Of a stretch of 13,545 bases of DNA, positions 1 to 7,849 are shown piece by piece (positions within the stretch are counted from its first letter, which is position 1; every line of letters starts with the position of its first letter). Location of the stretch: contig DDHX01000001.1 of assembly GCA_002338255.1 (NCBI GenBank), positions 13,417 to 26,961 of the forward strand, written 5' to 3'. The DNA comes from Ruminococcaceae bacterium UBA1865 (GTDB lineage: Bacteria; Bacillota; Clostridia; Oscillospirales; Acutalibacteraceae). Position numbers and translations under genes: made by a program. The notes beneath the pieces were generated by a model that saw only the letters and a program-made list of their open reading frames with translations, was not told where the DNA came from and did not search any database.

Positions 1-1
1 A

Positions 2-142
2 ACATTTGCTCTTCCAATGATGGTCGGCGTTGTAACCGGCTGCTATTCCTCTGTTTGTATTGCAGGCCCGCTGTATGTTATGTGGCAAAACCACAAGGCC
101 GCTCAGAGAGCTGCAGAATCCGCACAATCCAGGAAAAAATAA
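2..142 (+). CDS. secF: Protein translocase subunit SecF, C-terminal end (partial)
   Basis: Only the last 46 codons are in the window; the gene enters from the left edge. SecF is a membrane subunit that works with SecD, using the proton gradient to help the SecYEG channel complete protein export. The visible part reads as the final transmembrane helix, with a small-residue pattern (ALPMMVGVVTG, then CYSS, then CIAGPLYVMW) that matches the conserved end of SecF or of a SecDF fusion. A short basic tail ending in RKK follows and would lie in the cytoplasm. Whether SecD is a separate gene cannot be seen. SecD/SecF upstream of recJ is a common clostridial order, which supports the call. A long hairpin about 50 nt downstream probably ends this transcript. 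Confidence 0.82.
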   Translation, partial: TFALPMMVGVVTGCYSSVCIAGPLYVMWQNHKAAQRAAESAQSRKK

Positions 143-191
143 TTTTTATTTTAAATGTAAACCATCGATACGCATTTAGTTAACTCTTAGG

Positions 192-266
192 AAGAAATAT
201 CCCATTAGGTGAGTATGGACTTTTATCAAAGAAAAGTTTTCATACTCTCTAACGGGATTTCTTTTT
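192..266 (+). terminator. Long imperfect hairpin with T-rich 3' side, probable secF terminator
   Basis: The left arm (192-224) pairs with the right arm (232-263) around a 7-nt loop (225-231). I count about 29 base pairs, including AAGAAAT with ATTTCTT, CCC with GGG, GAGTATG with CATACTC and ACTTTT with AAAAGT, broken by a few bulges and one A/C mismatch. The strand after GGG is T-rich (ATTTCTTTTT), as in an intrinsic terminator. The stem is longer and more bulged than the simple terminators elsewhere in this window. It lies between secF and the recJ promoter, so termination of the sec transcript is the simplest role. Confidence 0.6.
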
Positions 267-359
267 ACTGCAGTTACTGTGTATCGGTGGTTTTTTGGCT
301 GGAAAGCACTTGACTGGCGTGCTGCTTCATGCGTAAGGAATACAGCGATAATAAAAATC

Positions 360-388
360 TTGAATAATATTTGGTGAAATGGTAGAAT
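360..388 (+). promoter_or_regulatory. Sigma-A promoter of recJ (extended -10)
   Basis: The -35 box TTGAAT (360-365) and the -10 box TAGAAT (383-388) are separated by 17 nt. A TG at 380-381 adds an extended -10 element. Transcription would start near 395, about 20 nt before the preferred recJ start. It would serve recJ and, by readthrough, the packed genes downstream. Confidence 0.65.
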
Positions 389-403
389 AAGCTATTATGG
401 GGT

Positions 404-408
404 AGGTG
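404..408 (+). promoter_or_regulatory. Ribosome binding site favouring the TTG start of recJ
   Basis: AGGTG matches the SD core and lies 6 nt before the TTG at 415. The in-frame GTG at 406 overlaps this site and has only a GGGG run just upstream. The TTG is therefore the better start, although the GTG cannot be excluded. Confidence 0.45.
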
Positions 409-414
409 TGGAAC

Positions 415-2481
415 TTGAGTATAAAAAAGTGGAATGTATTTCCGTGTGATTTAAACTCCGCGGCGAAAATTGCCGAAGATATGAATATTCCGCAATTGTT
501 GGCTGTTTTGCTGCAAGCACGCGGAATTACGGATTTCAATCAGATACAGGATATTTTCAGTTCAGACTTGAATTTTTCAGATCCATTCTTAATGGCGGAC
601 ATGCATAAGGCGGTTGACCGAATTTTGAACGCGATAGACAACTTTGAAAAAATAGCAGTTTACGGTGATTATGATGCGGACGGCGTTACTTCTACCGCTA
701 TGCTTTATTCCTACCTTGAATGCTGCGGCGCAAATGTGATGTATTATATTCCCGAACGTGAGGGAGAGGGCTATGGCCTGAATATGAGCGCTATTGATGC
801 GCTTCACGCGCAGGAAGTGAATTTAATCATTACTGTCGATAACGGTATTTCATCTGTTGATGAAGTCAGTTACGCAAACAGTCTTCATATTGATGTTGTT
901 ATAACAGATCATCATCGCCCGCGCGAGGTTTTGCCTGCCGCGTGCGCGGTGGTTGATCCTTATCGAATTGACTGCAAAAGCCCGTTCAAAAGCTTTTCCG
1001 GAGTTGGGGTTGCGTTTAAACTAATTATGGCATTGGAAGGCGAGGATTGTGACATTACTTCTCTGCTCGACAACTATGCCGATCTGGTTGCAATTGGCAC
1101 CATAGGAGATATTGTGCCGCTGACAGGCGAAAACCGTGGGCTGGTTCAAGCGGGCCTAAAGCTGATGTCATGTACTGACCGAATCGGCTTACAAACGCTG
1201 ATTGAACAGGCCGGAATGGAGGGGCGCCGTTTAACTGCGGGCAACGTCGCTTTTTCACTTGTTCCAAGAATTAACGCCACAGGCCGTATCGGCTCTCCCA
1301 ATCGCGCCGTGAGACTCTTAATTTCGGAATTTCCGGATGAAGCGGGCGAACTGTCAACCGATATTTGTGATGACAATGATTACCGCCGCCAAATTGAGAG
1401 TGAAATATTTGAAAAAGCGTTAAAACAACTTCAAGATGAACCGGAACGTCTTTATGACCGCGTTTTAGTAATCGAGGGCGAAAATTGGCACCATGGGGTA
1501 ATCGGTATCGTTTCATCACGCATCACCGACCGACTTGGTAAGCCAAGCATTATCATTTCATATTCCGGAGATGAGGCCCGGGGATCGGGGAGAAGTATTG
1601 AAGGTTTTTCACTTTTTGATGCAATTTGTTCCTGTTCAACACTTCTTACTAAATTTGGTGGCCACCCGATGGCGGCCGGCCTCACCCTGCCGACGGAAAA
1701 TATTGCACTTTTTCGCAAAGCGGTCAACGCCTATGCTGCCTCGCTTGACCGTCCTATGCCGGTGCAGACTTTGAATATTGATTATATTTTAAAACCGAGT
1801 GAGCTCTCAATTGAAATTCCCCAATCAATTCAAGTCCTTGAACCATTTGGTATGGGGAATCCATCACCGATTTTTGGTCTTTATGGAATGACGCTTTCTG
1901 ATATTACACCAGTCGGCGGCGGGAAGCACCTGCGCGTCAGTGTGACGCAGAACGGCTCTACGGTTCGCTGTATGAAGTTTGGCACTACACTGGAACAGTT
2001 TCCATACCAACTTGGAGACATCCTTGACCTTGCTGTTACACTGGAAGAGAAGGAATATAACGGAAAACATACCCTGTCTATTTTTATAAAGGATATGAAG
2101 CTCTCTAATACAGATGTGGATGGTACGATTCATGGACTGCAGCTTTATGAAAAATCGAAAAGGGGAGAGCTGTTGACAAAAGCGGAACTGACCAGCCTTC
2201 TGCCGAGCCGTGATGAATTTGCTGCAGTTTATCGCGCCCTGCGCAGTGGAAACGGATTTTGCGGTAGTGCGGAACTGCTTTTGACTCGCCTTGCTGCTCC
2301 ATCCATTGGCTTCGCCAAGCTATTAACCGCTCTGGACGTCCTTGCGGAGCACTGTCTGATCAGTCAGGACAGATTTGGCGATGCCTGTACGATCGCCCTT
2401 ATACAGGGAGCACAGAAAGTAAATCTATTTAATTCAAAAATATTGTCAAAATTGAATTCTTTGGAAAAGGACGGTGAATAA
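415..2481 (+). CDS. recJ: Single-stranded-DNA-specific exonuclease RecJ
   Basis: RecJ degrades single-stranded DNA 5' to 3' in recombinational repair, mismatch repair and rescue of stalled forks. Starting at TTG 415 the protein has 688 residues. The DHH-family motifs are all visible: DYDADG (85-90), TVDNG (140-144), DHH (165-167), GDIVPL (231-236) and RINATGR (285-291), which together supply the metal ligands. The DHHA1 part has WHHGVIGIVSSR (358-369) and FGGHPMAAG (414-422). An OB-fold-like DNA-binding region lies around 475-595, followed by a C-terminal extension of about 100 residues as in long Firmicute RecJ proteins. No key residue is missing, so it should be active. An upstream GTG (406) would add three residues. 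The stop falls just before the start of the (p)ppGpp synthetase gene, so the two are very likely co-transcribed. Confidence 0.93.
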   Translation: MSIKKWNVFPCDLNSAAKIAEDMNIPQLLAVLLQARGITDFNQIQDIFSSDLNFSDPFLMADMHKAVDRILNAIDNFEKIAVYGDYDADGVTSTAMLYSYLECCGANVMYYIPEREGEGYGLNMSAIDALHAQEVNLIITVDNGISSVDEVSYANSLHIDVVITDHHRPREVLPAACAVVDPYRIDCKSPFKSFSGVGVAFKLIMALEGEDCDITSLLDNYADLVAIGTIGDIVPLTGENRGLVQAGLKLMSCTDRIGLQTLIEQAGMEGRRLTAGNVAFSLVPRINATGRIGSPNRAVRLLISEFPDEAGELSTDICDDNDYRRQIESEIFEKALKQLQDEPERLYDRVLVIEGENWHHGVIGIVSSRITDRLGKPSIIISYSGDEARGSGRSIEGFSLFDAICSCSTLLTKFGGHPMAAGLTLPTENIALFRKAVNAYAASLDRPMPVQTLNIDYILKPSELSIEIPQSIQVLEPFGMGNPSPIFGLYGMTLSDITPVGGGKHLRVSVTQNGSTVRCMKFGTTLEQFPYQLGDILDLAVTLEEKEYNGKHTLSIFIKDMKLSNTDVDGTIHGLQLYEKSKRGELLTKAELTSLLPSRDEFAAVYRALRSGNGFCGSAELLLTRLAAPSIGFAKLLTALDVLAEHCLISQDRFGDACTIALIQGAQKVNLFNSKILSKLNSLEKDGE
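2473..2477 (+). promoter_or_regulatory. Ribosome binding site deciding the rel start
   Basis: GGTGA, part of the GGAGGTGAT anti-SD complement, lies 5 nt before the ATG at 2483. The upstream in-frame GTG (2474) is embedded in this site and has an A-rich GGA only 2-3 nt before it, so ATG 2483 is preferred. Confidence 0.4.
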
Positions 2482-2482
2482 T

Positions 2483-4660
2483 ATGGCGTGGCCTTTAAGG
2501 ACATATGATGACCTTGTCGCATTAATTAAGGTAAGCGAGCACGACTATGACATGGATATTATTGACCGCGCCTATCAACTTGCGGTGCAATCCCATGATG
2601 AGCAAAAGCGCCTTTCCGGTGCACCATATATTTCTCACCCTGTTGCGGTAGCTTGTATATTGGTTGAACTTGGCATGGACACCGAATCCGTTGCTGCCGG
2701 ACTTTTGCATGATGTCGTTGAGGATACTCCGGTTAATTTGGAACAAATTAAAAAAAGCTTTGGTGTAGAAATTGCCAACCTGACGGATGGAGTGACAAAA
2801 CTCGGCCGTATTCCGTTTTCTTCACGGGAAGAGCAGCAAGCGGAAAATTTGCGCAAAATGCTCATCGCAATGGCGGAAGATATTCGTGTTATTATCATTA
2901 AATTAGCCGACCGTTTGCACAATATGCGCACGATTGAGTTCATGACGCCACAGAAGCAACGCGATAAGGCTCTTGAAAATATGGAGGTTTACGCGCCGAT
3001 TGCACATCGCTTAGGTATTCGCGCCGTAAAAGAAGAGCTGGAGGATTTATCCCTGAGATGCCTTGACCCGATTGCGTATGAGGAAATTGAAAGCAGCCTG
3101 GCGCTCAGAAGAAACGAGCGAAAAGAATTTATTGATTTAACAAAAAAGCGTATTTTCGAGCGTGTGTCGCCAATTATTCCAAATGTATATTTGGAAGGCC
3201 GCGTGAAAAGCATCAACGGAATTTACCGAAAGACGTTTATTCAAGGACGTTCTATGGATGAAATCTATGATATTTACGCTGTGCGCGTGATTGTTGACAC
3301 TGTAAATGATTGTTATAACGTGTTGGGCGTGATCCACGATATGTTCCGACCGATTCCGAACCGATTTAAAGATTACATCTCAACACCTAAACCGAATATG
3401 TACCAGTCGCTTCATACGACTGTCATTAGCAAAGAAGGCATTCCCTTTGAAGTCCAAATAAGAACATGGGAAATGCACCACACTGCTGAATACGGTATTG
3501 CTGCGCACTGGAAGTATAAACTCGGTATTGGCAGCAGGAACGGAGACTCACTTGAGCAGCGTTTGGCATGGATTCGGCAGATGCTCGAGAACCAAAAGGA
3601 CAATGAGGATGCCACCGACCTTGTCCGTACAATTAAATCGGACTTAGCACCCGAGGAGGTTTTTGTGTTTACCCCAAAAGGGGATGTGATTAACCTTCCA
3701 TCGGGATCTACAGTGATTGATTTTGCCTATGCGATTCACAGCGCCGTCGGTAACAGAATGACTGGGGCAAAAGTGGACAAGCGCATTGTTTCTCTTGACT
3801 ATAAAGTAAAAACCGGTGAGATTATTGAGGTCTTAACTTCTAAGGAAACGCGCGGGCCAAGCCGCGACTGGCTCAAAATAGTAAAAACAAGCGAAGCACG
3901 CAATAAAATACGCGCATGGTTTAAGCGTGAAAAACGCGATGAAAATATAGTAGAAGGCAAATCTGAACTGGAACGTGAGTTTAAACGCAACGGCATTGAG
4001 CTGACTGAAGCTGAGCTGGCCACAGTGCTTGAAAAAATCGGTGCAAGGCAAAACTGTACTTCAGCCGATGACGTTTATTCGGCGATTGGTTACGGCGGGA
4101 TACAACTCTGGAAGGTTATGCCTAAAATTAAAGAAGACTATATGAAGGAAAAACGTCCTGCTCTGAATGTGGACGCACAGCCTCCTGTAAAGCAGACGGC
4201 AAAAAAGCCTGTTGGCGGAGTTACCGTTGATGGTATGGATAACTGTCTGATTAAGTTTTCACGCTGTTGCAACCCGTTGCCGGGCGACGATATTATTGGT
4301 TTCATTACACGTGGTTTTGGTGTTTCTATTCATAAACGCACCTGCTCCAACGTGCCAAGAAATTTGAGCGACGCACCGGAGCCGGAAAGATGGATTCAGG
4401 CACATTGGACGGGAGAGGTAAAAGAAGAATTCAAATCAACGCTTGAAATTATTGCGAGTGACCGTTCCGGTCTTTTAGCGGATATTACGCAGCAGCTTTT
4501 CAATATGCATATTTTTATTCATTCACTGAATTCAAGGGAAACCAAGGATGGCAGCGCCGTTATTTATGCAACAATTACAATTAACGGAGTTGACCATCTT
4601 AGAAGTATTGTTTCACGTCTTACCAATATCGAGGGCATCATTTCGATTAAGCGCTCATAA
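2483..4660 (+). CDS. rel: Bifunctional (p)ppGpp synthetase/hydrolase (RelA/SpoT family)
   Basis: This cytoplasmic enzyme makes (p)ppGpp from ATP and GDP/GTP on starved ribosomes and hydrolyses it otherwise, setting the stringent response. Numbered from ATG 2483 (725 residues, full length), the HD hydrolase domain shows H52, H76-D77, E80-D81 and the LADRLHN stretch with D143 and N147. The synthetase domain has RFKD (294-297), YQSLHT and EVQIRT (323-328). The basic RxKD motif, rather than the acidic form of synthetase-only RelA, together with an intact HD site, indicates a bifunctional Rel. A TGS domain lies at about 389-449, a helical region follows, then a zinc-finger-like segment (C595, C596, H617, C621) and a C-terminal ACT domain (about 652-725). 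A GTG start at 2474 would overlap recJ by 8 nt and add three residues. The gene is often called relA in Firmicutes. Confidence 0.93.
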   Translation: MAWPLRTYDDLVALIKVSEHDYDMDIIDRAYQLAVQSHDEQKRLSGAPYISHPVAVACILVELGMDTESVAAGLLHDVVEDTPVNLEQIKKSFGVEIANLTDGVTKLGRIPFSSREEQQAENLRKMLIAMAEDIRVIIIKLADRLHNMRTIEFMTPQKQRDKALENMEVYAPIAHRLGIRAVKEELEDLSLRCLDPIAYEEIESSLALRRNERKEFIDLTKKRIFERVSPIIPNVYLEGRVKSINGIYRKTFIQGRSMDEIYDIYAVRVIVDTVNDCYNVLGVIHDMFRPIPNRFKDYISTPKPNMYQSLHTTVISKEGIPFEVQIRTWEMHHTAEYGIAAHWKYKLGIGSRNGDSLEQRLAWIRQMLENQKDNEDATDLVRTIKSDLAPEEVFVFTPKGDVINLPSGSTVIDFAYAIHSAVGNRMTGAKVDKRIVSLDYKVKTGEIIEVLTSKETRGPSRDWLKIVKTSEARNKIRAWFKREKRDENIVEGKSELEREFKRNGIELTEAELATVLEKIGARQNCTSADDVYSAIGYGGIQLWKVMPKIKEDYMKEKRPALNVDAQPPVKQTAKKPVGGVTVDGMDNCLIKFSRCCNPLPGDDIIGFITRGFGVSIHKRTCSNVPRNLSDAPEPERWIQAHWTGEVKEEFKSTLEIIASDRSGLLADITQQLFNMHIFIHSLNSRETKDGSAVIYATITINGVDHLRSIVSRLTNIEGIISIKRS

Positions 4661-4663
4661 GGG

Positions 4664-4694
4664 CACAGGGAACCTCCGGTTGGGGGTATCTGTG
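4664..4694 (+). other. Hairpin in the rel-MBL intergenic gap
   Basis: CACAG (4664-4668) pairs with CTGTG (4690-4694). An inner stem ACCTCC (4672-4677) pairs with GGGGGT (4682-4687) through one G-T pair, closing a GGTT loop. No T-tract follows, so a classical intrinsic terminator is unlikely. A structured RNA, processing site or partial attenuator between the two genes is possible, and so is chance pairing. Confidence 0.3.
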
Positions 4695-4724
4695 AGAATT
4701 TTGATGTGAATATTATGAATATAC

Positions 4725-4729
4725 GGAGG
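4725..4729 (+). promoter_or_regulatory. SD site with unusually long spacing to the MBL start
   Basis: GGAGG is a strong SD but lies 14 nt before the only usable ATG (4744). No in-frame start codon occurs between them, because the codons there are TTT GAA TCT GCT. Translation may be less efficient than the SD suggests. Confidence 0.5.
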
Positions 4730-4743
4730 AATTTGAATCTGCT

Positions 4744-5391
4744 ATGAAAGTAATCAGAATAACCGGCGGACCATTGCCGACAAATTGCTATATTTTAACG
4801 GATGACGTAACCGGAGCGACGGCAGTTATTGACCCGGGTTTTGAGGAGCAGGAGTTGACGGATGCTGTTTTCGCGGCAGGCACCGAAAATGTCAAGGCTA
4901 TTTTGTTAACCCACGGTCATTTTGATCATATTATGGGTGTAAATAAGCTGAAGAGTCTGACAAACGCGAAAATATATATTTACTCCGATGACATGCAGTT
5001 TACTACCGATGACTCTTTAAATTTATCATTTATGGCAGTTCCCCTTCGTGTTGAAGCTTTTACGGCGGATGTCACGTTGAATGACGGTGATATCATTGAA
5101 CTTGGCAGCCTAAGAATTCGTGTGCTGCACACGCCTGGTCATACAATCGGAAGTTGTTGCTATCTTGTGGAAGATGCAATATTTACTGGTGACACCCTGA
5201 TGAAATGCAGTTGCGGAAGAACTGATTTCCCGACCGGAAGTTATCCTCAAATGCTTGACTCATTGAAAAAAATTGAAAATCTTGAAGGGGATTATCACGT
5301 TTACCCGGGGCATGAAGGTGAAACAACCATGGAATACGAAAGAAAAAACAATCCGTTTATGGGGAATAGTGCATATGACCTTAATAATTGA
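4744..5391 (+). CDS. Glyoxalase II-like MBL-fold metallohydrolase
   Basis: A cytoplasmic hydrolase of 215 residues with the metallo-beta-lactamase fold. The two-metal site is complete: H57, H59, D61 and H62 in the THGHFDH motif, H133 in HTPGHT, D150 in FTGDTL and H190 in YPGHEG. The short C-terminal part after the last histidine resembles the compact YqgX-type group, which lacks the long glutathione-binding domain of true glyoxalase II. The substrate is therefore unknown; a small thioester or related hydrolase is the usual family guess. The gene follows rel by 83 nt and overlaps hemZ by 17 nt, an order common in Clostridia, where it is usually annotated only as MBL-fold hydrolase. No signal peptide is visible. 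The family call is secure, the substrate is not. Confidence 0.88.
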   Translation: MKVIRITGGPLPTNCYILTDDVTGATAVIDPGFEEQELTDAVFAAGTENVKAILLTHGHFDHIMGVNKLKSLTNAKIYIYSDDMQFTTDDSLNLSFMAVPLRVEAFTADVTLNDGDIIELGSLRIRVLHTPGHTIGSCCYLVEDAIFTGDTLMKCSCGRTDFPTGSYPQMLDSLKKIENLEGDYHVYPGHEGETTMEYERKNNPFMGNSAYDLNN

Positions 5392-6856
5392 TGGGCATTC
5401 TTTCCACTATGAAATAGAAAATTTATGCCGTATTTTTTTTCCCTACCAACAGATAAAGGTTACAACAGAATTATGTGAGGATAACATTCTTGCTTATACC
5501 GGCGTTAAGACACAGCCGGAAGGATTATTGATTACCGCAAGATTGAAAGTTGATTCTTACCAAAAGGAAATCTCCTGCTTTTTGAATCAACAGGAAAGTG
5601 CCGATATAAAAGAGCAAAAACGTCGCATGGAGATATTGCTCTTTGAGTTGTTTACGGATTATTGTGGATTTACACCCAAATGGGGGATTTTAACGGGAGT
5701 CAGGCCCGTTAAACTTTTACGAAGCCTCATTGCCCGCATGGGTGAAGAGCAGGGCATGGACTACTTTAAAACTCAGTTACTTGTTTCCAATGAAAAAGCA
5801 GATTTGAGTTTCATTACGATGCATAATGAGGAAAAAATTCTTTCAACGTTAACTCCGGACTCCTTTAGCCTTTATATTTCTATTCCTTTCTGTCCTTCAC
5901 GCTGTTCGTATTGTTCGTTCGTATCGTCGTCAGTAGAAAAGACGATTAATTTGATTCCAAAATATCTTGAACTTTTGTGTAAGGAAATTCAACACACGGC
6001 AAAGGTAGCGGCGGGTTTAAACCTGCGCCTTCAATCAGTATATATCGGCGGAGGAACGCCGACAACTTTGTCCGCAGAGCAGCTCCGTATCCTTCTTGAT
6101 ACGATATCCGGTTGTTTTAACCTTTCATCTTGCTGCGAATTCACAGTCGAAGCCGGCCGGCCGGACACCATTACATCCGAAAAATTGATTGCGCTAAAAA
6201 GAGGCGGCGTTACGCGCATCAGCATCAACCCTCAAACACTGAACGATTCTGTGCTGAAAACGATCGGACGCCGTCACACCACAGCGCAAACACTTTCTGC
6301 TTATGCTATGGCGCGTGAATACGACTTCGATAATATTAATATGGATTTAATTGTAGGGCTGCCGGGGGATACCGTGGAAAGTTTTATTTCCACGCTGAAC
6401 CGGGTAATTGCACTTTCTCCGGAGAGCATTACGGTGCACACCCTTTCTTTAAAGCGCTCCGCCCGAATTTTTCAAGATGAGAACGAGCCTTTCAGCAAAG
6501 ACGCTAAAGCGGCGGATCAAATGCTTGACTATGCCGATGATCAACTTTTACAAAACGGTTACGTGCCATATTATCTCTATCGCCAGAGCCGAATGGTTGG
6601 TAATTTGGAAAATACTGGCTGGGCCAAACCTGGATTTGAAAGTCCGTACAACGTTTTTATTATGGACGAAACACAAACTATTCTTGCCTGCGGAGCAGGT
6701 GCTGCCAGTAAAATTAAGGACCCGAACTCGGATTGCATTGAGAGGATTTTTGACTTCAAATATCCTTATGAATATATCAACCGCTTTGAGGAAATGATTA
6801 TTAGAAAAGATCAGGTGAAGGCTATTTATGACAAGTTTTGTGGAGTACCAAAATGA
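5375..6856 (+). CDS. hemZ: HemZ-type radical SAM protein (coproporphyrinogen dehydrogenase family)
   Basis: A radical SAM protein of 493 residues. The cluster-binding motif CPSRCSYC supplies C173, C177 and C180 for the 4Fe-4S cluster, and GGGTPT (225-230) is the typical SAM-binding glycine motif of the HemN/HemW group. The segment RISINPQTLN (281-290), the GLPGDT motif and a late CGAGAAS motif are characteristic of HemZ, as is the N-terminal region of about 160 residues before the radical SAM core. HemZ was named for oxygen-independent coproporphyrinogen III oxidation, but its real role in anaerobes without a clear heme pathway is uncertain; a heme-handling or other radical reaction is possible. 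ATG 5375 overlaps the upstream hydrolase gene by 17 nt. The open frame continues upstream to 5273, but that part is out-of-frame coding for the hydrolase. Confidence 0.85.
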   Translation: MTLIIDGHSFHYEIENLCRIFFPYQQIKVTTELCEDNILAYTGVKTQPEGLLITARLKVDSYQKEISCFLNQQESADIKEQKRRMEILLFELFTDYCGFTPKWGILTGVRPVKLLRSLIARMGEEQGMDYFKTQLLVSNEKADLSFITMHNEEKILSTLTPDSFSLYISIPFCPSRCSYCSFVSSSVEKTINLIPKYLELLCKEIQHTAKVAAGLNLRLQSVYIGGGTPTTLSAEQLRILLDTISGCFNLSSCCEFTVEAGRPDTITSEKLIALKRGGVTRISINPQTLNDSVLKTIGRRHTTAQTLSAYAMAREYDFDNINMDLIVGLPGDTVESFISTLNRVIALSPESITVHTLSLKRSARIFQDENEPFSKDAKAADQMLDYADDQLLQNGYVPYYLYRQSRMVGNLENTGWAKPGFESPYNVFIMDETQTILACGAGAASKIKDPNSDCIERIFDFKYPYEYINRFEEMIIRKDQVKAIYDKFCGVPK

Positions 6857-7775
6857 ATTAAGCCAGATTAATGCGATAGCTTCCACACAGCCGGAAGCTT
6901 TTGTGGCTCAAACAGAAGCGGCTTATCATCAAAATATTAGGGATATTGCGGCGAGCATTGCCGGGCAGAGACAGGACTGCAAGTTAGTAATGCTTTCAGG
7001 GCCATCCAGCAGTGGGAAGACAACTACGGCAAATCTTTTAAGAAATGCTTTCCAAGAGATTAATGTTGACTCGACAATCATTTCTCTTGATGACTTTTAT
7101 CGTGGTGAACATCAGGCACCGTTGCTTGCGAACGGGCAGCACGACTATGAATGTCTGGATGCGCTCAATGTTTCTGAAATTGAAACCTGTCTTCTCAATC
7201 TAACGGAAAAGAACCGCTGCGATACGCCGGTATTTAATTTTGAAATTCATATGCCTTACCCTCACAGACGTCAGGTCGTTTTAAAAGAACATGACATTGC
7301 GATTGTGGAGGGGATTCATGCACTGAATCCGATATTTATTGACAAGTTGCCTGTAAATCAAGTCAGCAAGATTTATATCAGCGTGAAACAAGGTATCTAT
7401 GAAGAAACAAACGAACTTTTTACCGCGAACGGGGTACGTCTTTTGCGCAGAATCGTACGAGATTATAATTTTCGCGGCACGAAACCGGGGCGTACGCTCC
7501 AAATGTGGCCCTCGGTGATGGACGGTGAAAGAAAATACATTAAACCGTTCCGGGTGGGTGCCGATTATACGATTAATTCTTTACATGCCTATGAAATCTG
7601 TGTGTTGTCCAATCAGGCGATACCTCTTTTAAAAACGATCTCTGCTAACCACGAGTACTACGACTTAGCTTGCAGGCTGCTCAGCAGCCTTGAAAAGTTT
7701 GTTTCGATCAGCGCGGAGATTGTACCGAAAAATTCAATTATCCGTGAGTTTATCGGTGGTGGGATATATTCATGA
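6828..7775 (+). CDS. Uridine-kinase-like nucleoside kinase (P-loop NTPase)
   Basis: A soluble P-loop kinase of 315 residues related to uridine kinase and phosphoribulokinase. The Walker A motif GPSSSGKTT spans 58-66, LDDFY with the conserved acidic pair is at 87-91, EGIHAL is at 161-166, and an arginine-rich lid (RLLRRIVRDYNFRG) spans 204-217. The C-terminal REFIGG is also typical of the clostridial 'nucleoside kinase' family. From memory, many of those proteins are about 550 residues long, with an N-terminal TGS/threonyl-tRNA-synthetase-like half. Here only the kinase half plus a helical lead of about 50 residues is present. A nucleoside or a related small phosphate acceptor is the probable substrate; uridine itself is unproven. 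The ATG overlaps hemZ by 29 nt, with AGGTGA (6813-6818) as its SD inside hemZ, which suggests coupled translation. Confidence 0.83.
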   Translation: MTSFVEYQNELSQINAIASTQPEAFVAQTEAAYHQNIRDIAASIAGQRQDCKLVMLSGPSSSGKTTTANLLRNAFQEINVDSTIISLDDFYRGEHQAPLLANGQHDYECLDALNVSEIETCLLNLTEKNRCDTPVFNFEIHMPYPHRRQVVLKEHDIAIVEGIHALNPIFIDKLPVNQVSKIYISVKQGIYEETNELFTANGVRLLRRIVRDYNFRGTKPGRTLQMWPSVMDGERKYIKPFRVGADYTINSLHAYEICVLSNQAIPLLKTISANHEYYDLACRLLSSLEKFVSISAEIVPKNSIIREFIGGGIYS

Positions 7776-7781
7776 ATCGTA

Positions 7782-7811
7782 TTGCATTTCCCTTGCTGTT
7801 AGTGATATAAT
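7782..7811 (+). promoter_or_regulatory. Sigma-A promoter of the zinc-ribbon gene (extended -10)
   Basis: TTGCAT (7782-7787) and a perfect TATAAT (7806-7811) are 18 nt apart, with TG at 7803-7804 forming an extended -10. Transcription would start near 7818, ahead of the AGAGGAG SD. Confidence 0.75.
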
Positions 7812-7849
7812 TTAAAAAACTAAAACTTAATAAAGAGGAGTGTTCTATT

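Noticed and set aside
310..338. TTGACT as a second recJ promoter
   Set aside because: No acceptable -10 box occurs 16-18 nt downstream; the pair at 360-388 is much better.
5273..5374. N-terminal extension of hemZ to an upstream ATG
   Set aside because: This stretch lies inside the C-terminal coding part of the MBL hydrolase, which carries the catalytic H190. The HemZ-like sequence starts at ATG 5375.
6373..6394. Perfect 8-bp hairpin (CGTGGAAA with TTTCCACG) inside hemZ
   Set aside because: It lies in conserved coding sequence just after the GLPGDT motif and has no T-tract; chance pairing is the simplest explanation.
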